Of a DNA stretch of 17,723 nt, positions 7,072-14,353 are shown one piece after another. The stretch is from RGDT01 sp046719305 (lineage in GTDB: Bacteria > Planctomycetota > Planctomycetia > Gemmatales > Gemmataceae), in the NCBI GenBank assembly GCA_046719305.1, contig JBDNDE010000060.1, positions 1 to 17,723 on the forward strand. Direction: 5' to 3'. The notes beneath the pieces are model-generated. The model was not told the DNA's origin. It saw nothing but the letters and a program-made list of their open reading frames with translations, and ran no database searches. Every line of letters starts with the position of its first letter. Within the stretch, counting starts at the first letter, position 1. A program made the position numbers and the translations under genes.

Positions 7072-8483
7072 GGAACACCTCGTTGGAAAACGATTCCAGG
7101 GATAGTAGAAACTGTGAACGCGGCACGCTCACGGAAAGTCACGATGCTAAGGCCCAGCGTATCGCCGCGAAACAAAAACGTCCCTGCTCCGAGTGGTTCG
7201 AGCCTGCCTTCTTCCTCGCGCCAGCGCAAGCGTAGCTCCCCATCGCTTACTCGGATCCGGGCCAGGCCATACACCTCGTGCCGATATTCTCCTGCGTAGG
7301 GTTCCGGCTCCAGGGGTTTGCCCTGTCGCGCTTGTGCCAGTTGCGTTTGGAACTGCTCCAGGCGTGCTTTGCGAATGCGTTGGCGCAAGGTGTCGAAACG
7401 GCTGTTCCAATCCTCTGGTTCGTGCCGTAACAACCGATCTAGCAATCGGGCACACAACGCCGCACAGGCTGGGGTCTGATCGAGATTGGCTAGTACACCA
7501 ACGGCGACCTTTTTATTCGGGGCGATGGCCACATGGCAGCGGAAACCGTCCAACGCGCCACCATGGGCTAAAATTTTTTCGCCGCGCTGATCGTAGATAA
7601 CCCAGCCCAGGCCATAGCTTCGCTGAACGGTGTGGGGGAAAATGAGGGGATCCCATTCGCCGTCGCGCAAGACAATTTGTGGCGTATGGATTTCTTTGAG
7701 ACGGGCATCTGCCGAGAGGTGGAATTGTAACCACTTGCCCAGATCGTTGGCCGTAATGTAAACCGAGCCGGCGGGGTTGGGTTCTACCCAACGAAACGGT
7801 GCCTTGGGCCGAACCTGCTGCTCTTCGTCGAGCTGATGCGTGGCGGCCAGACGACCGGTTTTTTCGGCACTGGGTGTGTCCAACACCGTGTTGGTCATCT
7901 GCAACGGTTTCAGTACTCGGGCGGTGATCATCTGCGGCCAATCTCGGCCATCGGCAGCGGCAGCAGCTAAACCGGCCGCGGTGTACATGGTGTTCTGATA
8001 GTGGAAGGTGGAGCGGAAGGAATGCTCCAGGGGGAGCTTGCCCGCGGCCCGGACGGCCTGAAGGGGCGAAAACGGTGAGCGATACCAAAGGAGTTCATGG
8101 CTACCCAGGCCGGTGCGATGGGTGAGCAGATCGCGTAAGGTAACTTCTCGAGCAGCCAAGGGATCAGACAGCGTGAACTCTTTGATATATTTACAGACCC
8201 GATCATCCCAGTGTAGCTTTTTCTCCGCCACCAGATCGGCCAGAGCGAGTACGGTTAGCCCTTTACTGCACGAGGCAAAGGAAAAGAGGGTCTGGGCATC
8301 AACGCGGGCCGCTTCGCCATGTTTCCGCACGCCAAAGCCTTGGGCGTAGCTTTCCTCACCAGCCACTGCGACCACCGCCAGCCCCGGCACACGCCAAAAG
8401 GTACGTGCTTCTTCCACATCTGCATCGATCTTTTTGAGGTCGGGTAGAGCAGCTGCTATAACCAAGCAGACCATCACATTCAT
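7068..8483 (-). CDS. Serine hydrolase, beta-lactamase class C / esterase family
   Basis: This encodes 471 residues. It has the penicillin-binding-protein-like fold of the class C beta-lactamase family, which includes esterases, D-aminopeptidases and transpeptidase-like enzymes. The nucleophile motif is Ser70-x-x-Lys73 (SCSK), the second is Tyr161-Gln-Asn163 and the third is His306-Gly-Gly, in usual order and spacing. About 130 residues beyond the catalytic domain form a lipocalin-like or DUF3471-like C-terminal part. I chose ATG 8483: it overlaps the tsaB stop as ATGA, GAGGA precedes it, and the product then starts with a hydrophobic stretch (MNVMVCLVIAAAL) like a short export signal. The frame is open further upstream, but those residues are antisense-like and overlap tsaB. 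Antibiotic resistance is unlikely as the native role; cleavage of an ester or amide on a polymer, alongside the sulfatase, is more plausible. Confidence 0.9.
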   Translation of the reverse strand: MNVMVCLVIAAALPDLKKIDADVEEARTFWRVPGLAVVAVAGEESYAQGFGVRKHGEAARVDAQTLFSFASCSKGLTVLALADLVAEKKLHWDDRVCKYIKEFTLSDPLAAREVTLRDLLTHRTGLGSHELLWYRSPFSPLQAVRAAGKLPLEHSFRSTFHYQNTMYTAAGLAAAAADGRDWPQMITARVLKPLQMTNTVLDTPSAEKTGRLAATHQLDEEQQVRPKAPFRWVEPNPAGSVYITANDLGKWLQFHLSADARLKEIHTPQIVLRDGEWDPLIFPHTVQRSYGLGWVIYDQRGEKILAHGGALDGFRCHVAIAPNKKVAVGVLANLDQTPACAALCARLLDRLLRHEPEDWNSRFDTLRQRIRKARLEQFQTQLAQARQGKPLEPEPYAGEYRHEVYGLARIRVSDGELRLRWREEEGRLEPLGAGTFLFRGDTLGLSIVTFRERAAFTVSTIPGIVFQRGVP

Positions 8484-9130
8484 AATTTTCCTCGCGCCTC
8501 CCATTGTTGCTCGGCCGCACTGGGACGTAGGTAGAGCGGTAGCAGAGAAAAAGGGTCGCTGGGAGCAAGGGTTGAGCCGACTGCCAAGAGAGCGGCCGCA
8601 CTGGGCAGCCAAGCGGTCTGCGGTGAGCGGCGTATAGAGGGGTCCGAGATTTTGCTCAGGCCAGGACCCGTAACGAGGATAACTGGGTCGCGTGCTGCTA
8701 GCCAGGCTGCCACCTTGAGGATGCGTAGTGTCGTCTGTGGCCGACCATCAGCAAACGATTGAACATAAAGCTGATCTTTTTGGGCATCGACGATTACCTC
8801 AACCCGAGGCTCTCCGGCTTGATAAGCCAGAATCGGCATGGTGGGCACCCCGATCAGCGGGCAGCCGACCGCATAGCTCAAGGTCTTGGCGGTCATCAGC
8901 CCGACGCGTAGGCTGGTATAGCTGCCTGGTCCTAGACCCACGAGTATTCCTGCTAGATCACGCGGTCGCTGGCCCACTTCTTCGAGCAATTGGCCAATCG
9001 TCGGCACCAGATCGCGGGCATTACGGCGATCTTCCTCCAGGCGAACTTCACGGATAACAGCCTGATCGTCGGCTAGTGCCACGATGGGGGTTCTTGAGGA
9101 GGTTTCCAGCAGCAAGCGATATCTGATCAT
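8480..9130 (-). CDS. tsaB: tRNA threonylcarbamoyladenosine biosynthesis protein TsaB
   Basis: This encodes 216 residues, close to the family length. TsaB (YeaZ) is the ASKHA-fold partner that dimerises with TsaD. With TsaE they transfer the threonylcarbamoyl group, made by TsaC, to adenosine 37 of ANN-decoding tRNAs in the cytoplasm. The sequence shows the N-terminal strand 'LLLETSSRTPIVAL' and the hallmark GLGPGSYTSLRVG at about 65-77. A conserved 'VIVDAQKDQLYVQSF' strand pair follows. None of tsaC, tsaD or tsaE is in this window. It is first of a three-gene operon with the serine hydrolase and sulfatase; its TGA lies inside the next start (ATGA). No good ribosome site precedes ATG 9130, but a promoter-like pair lies upstream at 9171-9201. 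Confidence 0.93.
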   Translation of the reverse strand: MIRYRLLLETSSRTPIVALADDQAVIREVRLEEDRRNARDLVPTIGQLLEEVGQRPRDLAGILVGLGPGSYTSLRVGLMTAKTLSYAVGCPLIGVPTMPILAYQAGEPRVEVIVDAQKDQLYVQSFADGRPQTTLRILKVAAWLAARDPVILVTGPGLSKISDPSIRRSPQTAWLPSAAALLAVGSTLAPSDPFSLLPLYLRPSAAEQQWEARGKL

Positions 9131-9170
9131 GAAGAAAAGCTAGCTGTTGTTGGGGGTGTTGTCTATCGGT

Positions 9171-9201
9171 ATTAGAAGCGGTTTGGTTCCAGCAAGGTCA
9201 A
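9171..9201 (-). promoter_or_regulatory. Candidate tsaB promoter
   Basis: On the minus strand TTGACC (9201-9196) and TCTAAT (9176-9171) match the sigma-70 consensus at five of six bases each. The 19-base spacer is longer than ideal. The pair sits about 40 bases before the tsaB ATG, and its -35 overlaps the Shine-Dalgarno of the divergent RNase H gene, so the two starts may interfere. No comparable promoter is clear for the + strand gene. Confidence 0.35.
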
Positions 9202-9205
9202 GGAG
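9200..9205 (+). promoter_or_regulatory. Ribosome binding site fixing the RNase H start
   Basis: AAGGAG stands just before ATG 9210. It favours that codon over the in-frame upstream start at 9147, whose extra residues resemble no RNase H sequence. Confidence 0.55.
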
Positions 9206-9209
9206 AGCC

Positions 9210-9806
9210 ATGCAACCTACGATTATACACACCGATGGGGCCTCACGCGGCAATCCGGGTCCAGCGGCGTTCGCCTTTACCCTGGCTCGGCCCAACCAAG
9301 CGGTTTACGAAGAGGCTGGCTGCCTGGGTATCATGACCAACAACCAGGCCGAATACACGGCGGTGGTGCGAGCGTTGCAACGGGCTGAGCAGCTGGGAGT
9401 TACGGAACCGATTGTTTTACGCTCGGATAGCGAACTGATCGTCAAACAGCTGCAGGGCGAGTATCGGGTCAAAAATGAGGACTTGCGAACCCTTTACGAA
9501 CAAGCATGCAAAGTAGCACAAGAATTGATCGGCGGTGTGACGTTTGAGCATGTGCGACGCGAGCAGAACCGACGAGCGGATGAACTATGCAATCTGGCTC
9601 TGGACGGTCAAGCAACCAACTCCCGGGCCACCTCCAGTTCGGCCAAAGCAACCGCGTTGCATCCTGCCATGGCGTTAAGGGCCAACCCGCTTAAAGCGGA
9701 GGTGATCGCCCTATTGAGCGAGGCCGGTGCGTTGCCCGCGCCGCAGGAGGTCTGGGAACGGCTGGTTGCTATCCTGCGCAAACATGGCTTGAAAGTGCCG
9801 AAGTAG
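9210..9806 (+). CDS. rnhA: Ribonuclease HI family protein
   Basis: This encodes 198 residues. RNase HI cuts the RNA strand of RNA-DNA hybrids, removing primers and R-loops. The four catalytic acids are visible in family order: Asp9 (HTDGASRGNPGPAAF), Glu48 (NNQAEY), Asp73 (RSDSELIVKQL) and Asp124 (QNRRADELCNLAL). His114 is in the flexible-loop position. The catalytic domain ends near residue 135. About 60 further residues include a Ser/Thr/Ala-rich linker and a helical C-terminus (about 160-198), which is not part of the minimal enzyme. The basic handle of the E. coli enzyme appears to be missing, as in the shorter RnhA-like group. The gene is alone on its strand, divergent from tsaB and convergent with sufT. 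Confidence 0.92.
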   Translation: MQPTIIHTDGASRGNPGPAAFAFTLARPNQAVYEEAGCLGIMTNNQAEYTAVVRALQRAEQLGVTEPIVLRSDSELIVKQLQGEYRVKNEDLRTLYEQACKVAQELIGGVTFEHVRREQNRRADELCNLALDGQATNSRATSSSAKATALHPAMALRANPLKAEVIALLSEAGALPAPQEVWERLVAILRKHGLKVPK

Positions 9807-9809
9807 TCG

Positions 9810-9845
9810 CTGGGTTGGCTTGTCGGTCCGTCAATCCAAGCCCAG
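9810..9845. terminator. Hairpin between rnhA and sufT
   Basis: CTGGG-TTGG-TTG (9810-9822) pairs with CAA-CCAA-CCCAG (9832-9845), giving 12 base pairs with one bulged G (9840), one mismatch and a 9-base loop. It spans the 24-bp gap between converging stops and runs into the last codons of sufT. That position fits a bidirectional terminator without a T tract. Confidence 0.5.
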
Positions 9846-10217
9846 GGCTAGCGCTGCTGCCTCACTCATGCGGCTTTTATCCCAGGGCGGGGACCACACC
9901 AGGTTCACCACACACTGGCTCACTCCAGGCACGGCCGCCACTTTGCGTTGTACCTCGGCAACGATCTGACCAGCAACGGGGCAATTCGGGGCGGTGAGAG
10001 TCATGTCGATCGTAACTTCCCCCGTCTCACGGATGTCGAGTTTATAGATCAGCCCAAGCTCATAAATGTTCACGGGCAACTCAGGGTCATAGATGGTTTC
10101 CAAGACCGCGACGACGCGTTGCTCCAGCGTCATCTCGGGTGTGAAGACAGGGTCTGGGGCTGGGCGCATCTCGGGCCGCTGCCCCAGAACCGATAAACCG
10201 ACACGTTTGCTTTCCAC
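9831..10217 (-). CDS. sufT: SufT-like MIP18/DUF59 iron-sulfur assembly protein
   Basis: This encodes 128 residues from GTG 10217. The MIP18 (DUF59) domain fills about residues 25-120, with the hallmark 'TIYDPELPVNIYELGLIY' followed by 'TLTAPNCPVAGQI', whose Cys is the conserved cluster-related residue. Relatives such as SufT and the cytosolic CIA2 proteins help mature or deliver iron-sulfur clusters. I prefer the GTG because it starts one base after the TAA of the sufS-sufE gene, with AGAGG upstream. The frame is open to ATG codons at 10247 and 10283, but those would overlap that gene and add residues unlike the family. It is the last gene of the suf operon. PaaD-like function is less likely in this setting. 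Confidence 0.88.
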   Translation of the reverse strand: MESKRVGLSVLGQRPEMRPAPDPVFTPEMTLEQRVVAVLETIYDPELPVNIYELGLIYKLDIRETGEVTIDMTLTAPNCPVAGQIVAEVQRKVAAVPGVSQCVVNLVWSPPWDKSRMSEAAALALGLD

Positions 10218-10218
10218 T

Positions 10219-12054
10219 TTAACGCCCTCTTGCGAGTGCCTGGGCATGCTGCCGAATCCGTTGCACCATCGACGCCAAACCATTGCGGCGGTTCAGACTC
10301 AAATGCTGATCCAGCCCGAGCTTCTTGAAAAAGTCATCCACATCGAAGGCCAGGATATCCTCGGCTCGCTGGCCGCTGAAGAGTTGCTCTAACAGCGCGA
10401 TCAGGCCGCGGACCAATCCGGCATCGCTATCGGCAAGAAACTCCACCACACCGGGCTGATCTGGCTTTTCGCGGGCCGTCAAGTAAACGATGCTCTGACA
10501 GCCAGGCACGCGAGTGCATTCCGTTTTGAACTCTTCAGGCATCAGCGGCAGCTTGTCCCCCAAGTCGATGAGATGTTGATATCGATCGTTCCAGTCCTCG
10601 AACATCTCAAAGAGTTCTAGAATCTCTTGTGCAGCTGCCTGCGGGCTATCAGCCATCCGCGGCGCATAGGCAATCTCCTGAGTGCGCGGCGGACAGGTGC
10701 TGGCCTCAGCGTGGCAAAGCTCTACCTGAGCGGGGCAGCGTTGCGAGTCTTCTAACGGCAAGGCACGGCGGCGGGCCTCCTCGGCGATGCCTCGCAGCAC
10801 ACTGGCGAATGTCTCCACCTCGGCCAAAGTGTTGTACAGGGCAAAGGAGGCCCGCACCGTTCCCGGCACGCCGAAGTATTCCATTACCGGCTGGCAGCAA
10901 TGATGCCCCGTGCGAACGGCGATGCCTTCGAGATCTAGACGAGTGCCGACATCGAGAGCCGAGAGGCCCTCGACGACAAAGGAGACTACCCCGACGCGTT
11001 CAGCTGGTTCGCCGATCAGTCGCACGCCGGGAATCGCTCGCAACAGGCTCACCGCTCGCTGGGTCAGTTCTTCCTCGTGAGCGGCAATAGCCTCCAGACC
11101 GACTCCGCGCACGAAGTCGATGGCTGCCCCTAAGCCGATCACCCCGGCGATGTTTGGAGTGCCGGCCTCAAAACGCGCCGGCACGTCGGCATAGGTCGTG
11201 CCTTGGAACGTAACCTGACGGATCATATCCCCACCGCCTTGCCAGGGCGGCATTTGTTCTAGCAAGGTCCGCTTTCCATACAACACCCCGACGCCTGTCG
11301 GCCCATAAAGCTTGTGAGCGGAGAAGACCAGGAAGTCACAATCGAGAGCTTGAAGGTCCAAAGGCAGATGAGTAACCGATTGGGCAGCATCAATCAGTAC
11401 ACATGCGCCGACGGCACGAGCGCGGGCAATCACCGCTTCGATGGGGTTGAGCGTGCCTAGCGAGTTGGACAGATGCACCACCGCCACCATCTTGGTACGC
11501 GGCGTTAACCACTCCTGGAGTTGGTCAAGTTGCCATTCGCCGCGTTCGTTGATCGGCAGTACCTTAAGGACCGCTCCGGTCTGCTGGGCGATCAGCTGCC
11601 AAGGCACGATGTTGGCATGATGCTCCAGGTGCGAAATCAATATCTCGTCGCCGGGCCGTAGATTGGCTCGGCCCCAACTGTTGGCCACGAGGTTAATGCC
11701 CTCTGTGGCACCCCGCACGAAGACAATCTCGCTTTCCTCGGCAGCGTTAAGAAACCGTGCCACCTTGCCCCGGACCGCTTCGTAAGCACGGGTGGCTCGC
11801 TCGCTGAGTTGATGCACGGCTCGATGGATGTTGGCGTTGTCTTGGGTGTAGAACCGCTCCATTGCCTCCAGCACCGCGCGGGGCTTCTGTGCGGTGGCGG
11901 CGTTGTCCAGGTAAATGAGCGGTTTGCCATGCACCTTTTGCCGTAGGGCGGGAAATTCTTCGCGCAAGCGTCGCAGGTCCACCGGGTCAAGCGGACTCGC
12001 AGGCGGGGCAGACAGGCGATTTCCCGTCGGGGCGCTCAGCGTCGTCGGTGTCAT
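10219..12054 (-). CDS. sufS: SufS cysteine desulfurase fused to SufE
   Basis: This encodes 611 residues, far above the roughly 410 of SufS alone. Residues of about 25-430 are a group II cysteine desulfurase: pyridoxal phosphate binds Lys248 (FSAHKLYGPTG), and the persulfide-forming cysteine is Cys386 in 'RTGHHCCQP', with an unusual second Cys387 right after it. Residues of about 471-605 are SufE, whose sulfur-accepting cysteine is Cys519 (RVPGCQS). The linker carries Cys440, Cys447 and Cys454 spaced C-x6-C-x6-C. The enzyme turns cysteine into alanine and passes the sulfur to SufE and then SufB. Fusion keeps donor and acceptor at equal dose and close together. Its start overlaps the sufD stop as ATGA. 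No frameshift or stop interrupts the join, so I take it as a true fusion. Confidence 0.95.
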   Translation of the reverse strand: MTPTTLSAPTGNRLSAPPASPLDPVDLRRLREEFPALRQKVHGKPLIYLDNAATAQKPRAVLEAMERFYTQDNANIHRAVHQLSERATRAYEAVRGKVARFLNAAEESEIVFVRGATEGINLVANSWGRANLRPGDEILISHLEHHANIVPWQLIAQQTGAVLKVLPINERGEWQLDQLQEWLTPRTKMVAVVHLSNSLGTLNPIEAVIARARAVGACVLIDAAQSVTHLPLDLQALDCDFLVFSAHKLYGPTGVGVLYGKRTLLEQMPPWQGGGDMIRQVTFQGTTYADVPARFEAGTPNIAGVIGLGAAIDFVRGVGLEAIAAHEEELTQRAVSLLRAIPGVRLIGEPAERVGVVSFVVEGLSALDVGTRLDLEGIAVRTGHHCCQPVMEYFGVPGTVRASFALYNTLAEVETFASVLRGIAEEARRRALPLEDSQRCPAQVELCHAEASTCPPRTQEIAYAPRMADSPQAAAQEILELFEMFEDWNDRYQHLIDLGDKLPLMPEEFKTECTRVPGCQSIVYLTAREKPDQPGVVEFLADSDAGLVRGLIALLEQLFSGQRAEDILAFDVDDFFKKLGLDQHLSLNRRNGLASMVQRIRQHAQALARGR

Positions 12055-13292
12055 TCGTCGTCCTCAATTTCCGGCAAATGATGCGTCTGGAGCAGTCGGC
12101 GTTCCAGGGTGCGGCGTAGTTCGGGCACCTGGACTCGGCCGATCAAGTCGTTGGCAAAAGCAAATGTCAGCAAGGCGCGAGCCTGCGTGTCACTAATGCC
12201 GCGTGAGCGCAGGTAGAAGCGTTGCCGGTCATCTAATTGTCCTACCGTAGCGCCGTGGGTGCATTTCACATCGTCGGCAAAAATTTCCAGTTGCGGTTTG
12301 GTGTTGATGGTGGCATCGTCACTCAGCAAGAGCGTCTGGTTGGTCTGTTTGGCATCGGTCTTCTGAGCATCGGGGCGAACATAAATTTTACCCGTGAAGA
12401 CGCCACGCGCCTGATCGTCGAGGATGCCCTTGTACAGTTCATGGCTGTTGCAGTGGGGCACAGCGTGATCAATCACCGTAAAGTTATCGTAATGTTGCGT
12501 CCCTGTCCCCTGATACAGTCCGTTGACAGTGGCTTCGGCATTTTCACCGCCGAACCGTACGCGGGCCTCGTGCCGCACTAGCGAACCGCCGAAGCCAAAG
12601 TAGTGCGTGCGGAAGCGGCTGTCGCGGGCCAACTGGACGGCCAAGGTCGAGAAGAGGGCAGCATTGCGGTCTTCGTCCTGATACAGGTAATGGTCCACCT
12701 GGGCATTCTCGGCCACGACAATTTCGGCGACCTTGGTGCTGAGAGTGCCTTGGGCCGGGCAACTGGTGTGATGCTCGACGAGGGTCAGCTGGGCCCCCCG
12801 TTCCACGACGACCAACACCCGCCGGTGCCACGCGCCCGGACCAGTGGTGGTGAACTCCAGGGAAATCGGTTGCAAGACGAGAGTGTTAGCCGGGACATAA
12901 ATGAAGATGCCTTCACTGATAAAGGCCGTGTTCAGGGCGATCATCGCCCCCGCGCGGGCTTCGACGACCCGGCCGAGATAACGTTCGACGAGTTCGGGCG
13001 TCTCACGAACTGCCCAACTCAACGGGCAGACCGTCACGCCGTTGACCTCGTGCCAGCCCTGACCCAGGTCCGGCGAACAGGTGGCATACTCGGCAGCAAG
13101 AACCGACTGGAGTGGGGTATTCTTCCAATCCTCGTCGCGCGGGCCGGGAAAGCCCAGCGTGTCAAATGCCGCGATCCCCGCTTGCCGCACCCGCCGTAGC
13201 AAAGGCTCGGTCAACTGAGCTTCCAACACGGCATATGCATCGAGGAAGCGTTGCTTGGCCGCATGCAATCCATTGGCGAGGCTGCTAGTCAT
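12051..13292 (-). CDS. sufD: Fe-S cluster assembly protein SufD
   Basis: This encodes 413 residues, a normal length. SufD is the SufB paralogue that forms the SufBC2D scaffold and is needed for iron acquisition. The C-terminal beta-helix core is clear, with 'DDVKCTHGATVGQLD' and 'FYLRSRGIS' near residues 340-367; His346 corresponds to the conserved His of E. coli SufD that helps build the cluster. The N-terminal helical part contains 'PGPRDEDWKNTPL', as in many SufD proteins. The start lies within the sufC stop (ATGA) and the stop within the sufS start (ATGA), so translation is probably coupled on both sides. Confidence 0.95.
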   Translation of the reverse strand: MTSSLANGLHAAKQRFLDAYAVLEAQLTEPLLRRVRQAGIAAFDTLGFPGPRDEDWKNTPLQSVLAAEYATCSPDLGQGWHEVNGVTVCPLSWAVRETPELVERYLGRVVEARAGAMIALNTAFISEGIFIYVPANTLVLQPISLEFTTTGPGAWHRRVLVVVERGAQLTLVEHHTSCPAQGTLSTKVAEIVVAENAQVDHYLYQDEDRNAALFSTLAVQLARDSRFRTHYFGFGGSLVRHEARVRFGGENAEATVNGLYQGTGTQHYDNFTVIDHAVPHCNSHELYKGILDDQARGVFTGKIYVRPDAQKTDAKQTNQTLLLSDDATINTKPQLEIFADDVKCTHGATVGQLDDRQRFYLRSRGISDTQARALLTFAFANDLIGRVQVPELRRTLERRLLQTHHLPEIEDDE

Positions 13293-14044
13293 ACGCGGCC
13301 TCCCGAGATGCCCAAGCCATCGTAACCTTTGGCCTCCAGTTCACTAGCCAACTCCTTGGTTCCCGAGCGGACAATCTGTCCACCAGCCAAGATGTGTACA
13401 TAATCCGGTACGATGTAATCTAACAAGCGTTGATAATGCGTGATGACCACCATCGACCGCTTGCCGTCACGCAACGCATTGACGCCATCGGCCACGATCC
13501 GCAGAGCGTCGATGTCCAGGCCGGAATCCGTCTCGTCCAGAATGCACAGCTTCGGATCAAGTAAGGCCATCTGGAAAATCTCGTTGCGTTTCTTCTCACC
13601 GCCGGAGAACCCCTCATTGACGGGTCGCTTGAGTAATTCATCAGAGAGTTTGACGAGCTTTGTTTTCTCCTTAACCAGTTTGAGAAACTGACCGGCATCC
13701 AACTCTGGCTCGCCACGATGCTTACGAATGGCATTGACCGCGGCACGCAAGAAGTAGGTGTTGGTCACGCCGGGAATCTCAACGGGATACTGAAAGGCGA
13801 GGAAGACGCCCTCACGGGCACGTTCTTCGATGTCCATCTCCAGCAGGTTTTTGCCCTGATAGAGCACTTCGCCCTCGGTGATGTCGTATTCCTCTCGCCC
13901 GGCCAGGACACCAGCCAGCGTAGACTTACCCGAGCCGTTAGGCCCCATGATGGCATGGACTTCGCCGGGGCCGACGTGAAGGTTGATGCCGCGCAAAATG
14001 GGTTTCTCGTCAACGCAGGCATGGAGGTTGGTGATTTGAAGCAT
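13289..14044 (-). CDS. sufC: Fe-S cluster assembly ATPase SufC
   Basis: This encodes 251 residues, the usual length. SufC is the ABC-type ATPase of the SufBC2D complex; ATP-driven dimerisation opens SufB and SufD for cluster building. It acts in the cytoplasm despite its transporter-like fold. Walker A is GPNGSGKST at 34-42, the signature FSGGEKKRNE starts at 146, Walker B CILDE is at about 167-171 and the switch His is His203. ATG 14044 follows GAGGAA at a good distance. Unlike the genes after it, it is not coupled to the gene before it: a 309-bp non-coding gap separates it from sufB. Confidence 0.97.
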   Translation of the reverse strand: MLQITNLHACVDEKPILRGINLHVGPGEVHAIMGPNGSGKSTLAGVLAGREEYDITEGEVLYQGKNLLEMDIEERAREGVFLAFQYPVEIPGVTNTYFLRAAVNAIRKHRGEPELDAGQFLKLVKEKTKLVKLSDELLKRPVNEGFSGGEKKRNEIFQMALLDPKLCILDETDSGLDIDALRIVADGVNALRDGKRSMVVITHYQRLLDYIVPDYVHILAGGQIVRSGTKELASELEAKGYDGLGISGGRV

Positions 14045-14103
14045 GGTTCCTCAGGAATTACGGTTAATGAATGCTGAGTTTTTTGATGTAAACACAAACC
14101 TAT

Positions 14104-14128
14104 CTTTTATCTATATCTTTCCTGTCAA
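14104..14128 (-). promoter_or_regulatory. Candidate internal promoter for sufC
   Basis: On the minus strand a perfect TTGACA (14128-14123) lies about 80 bases before the sufC ATG. It is followed by A/T-rich sequence with three AGATA copies. No good -10 occurs at 16-18 bases; TAAAAG at 13 bases is the best match. A real start here is possible but weakly supported. Confidence 0.25.
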
Positions 14129-14244
14129 AGATGATCACTCTCCATTAGGAATCTTGCCCTAAAAACCGGGCTTTGATTCTCACTTGATATCGAGGATGCA
14201 AGCGAATCGCTCCCCCTGAGACACCAATCAGATACTCTTAATTT

Positions 14245-14263
14245 GGGGATTTTGTTCATCCCC
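14245..14263 (-). other. Hairpin downstream of sufB
   Basis: GGGGAT and ATCCCC form a 6-bp stem around a 7-base loop, extendable by G-U and A-U pairs. On the sufB-transcribed strand it is followed by AAATTAAG, not a T tract. It may be a 3'-end stabiliser or attenuator about 90 bases after the sufB stop. Confidence 0.3.
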
Positions 14264-14353
14264 GAGCATCTTGAATCATAACGACTGCCTAAGTGTTCCT
14301 CATCAGAACTCTTCGGTGTAGCAACGCCTACTGCTCAGCAAAAATTCCCTCTC

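Larger units (their letters stand above)
14045..14353 (-). other. 309-bp non-coding gap between sufB and sufC
   Basis: No plausible reading frame occurs on either strand, and the stretch is visibly richer in A and T than its coding neighbours. It holds a hairpin near the sufB side and a TTGACA box near the sufC side. I see no tRNA-like folding, no known riboswitch core and no IS remnant. Every other junction in this operon is 19 bp or an overlap, so the gap probably has a role such as partial termination plus an internal promoter, or a processed RNA. Confidence 0.6.

Noticed and set aside
7068..8483. Antibiotic-resistance beta-lactamase
   Set aside because: The motifs only show the broad serine hydrolase family. 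The operon with tsaB and a sulfatase, and the C-terminal extra domain, fit an esterase or peptidase-like role better.
8484..8612. N-terminal extension of the serine hydrolase
   Set aside because: It overlaps tsaB and encodes residues unlike a signal or domain; ATG 8483 is coupled to the tsaB stop.
14123..14128. Second Rrf2-type operator before sufC
   Set aside because: A TTGAC half-site is present, but the second half does not match the GTCRRSTAT pattern, so no palindrome can be claimed.
14045..14353. tRNA or known riboswitch in the sufB-sufC gap
   Set aside because: No cloverleaf, no T-loop-like GTTCGAATC and no recognisable riboswitch core were seen on either strand.
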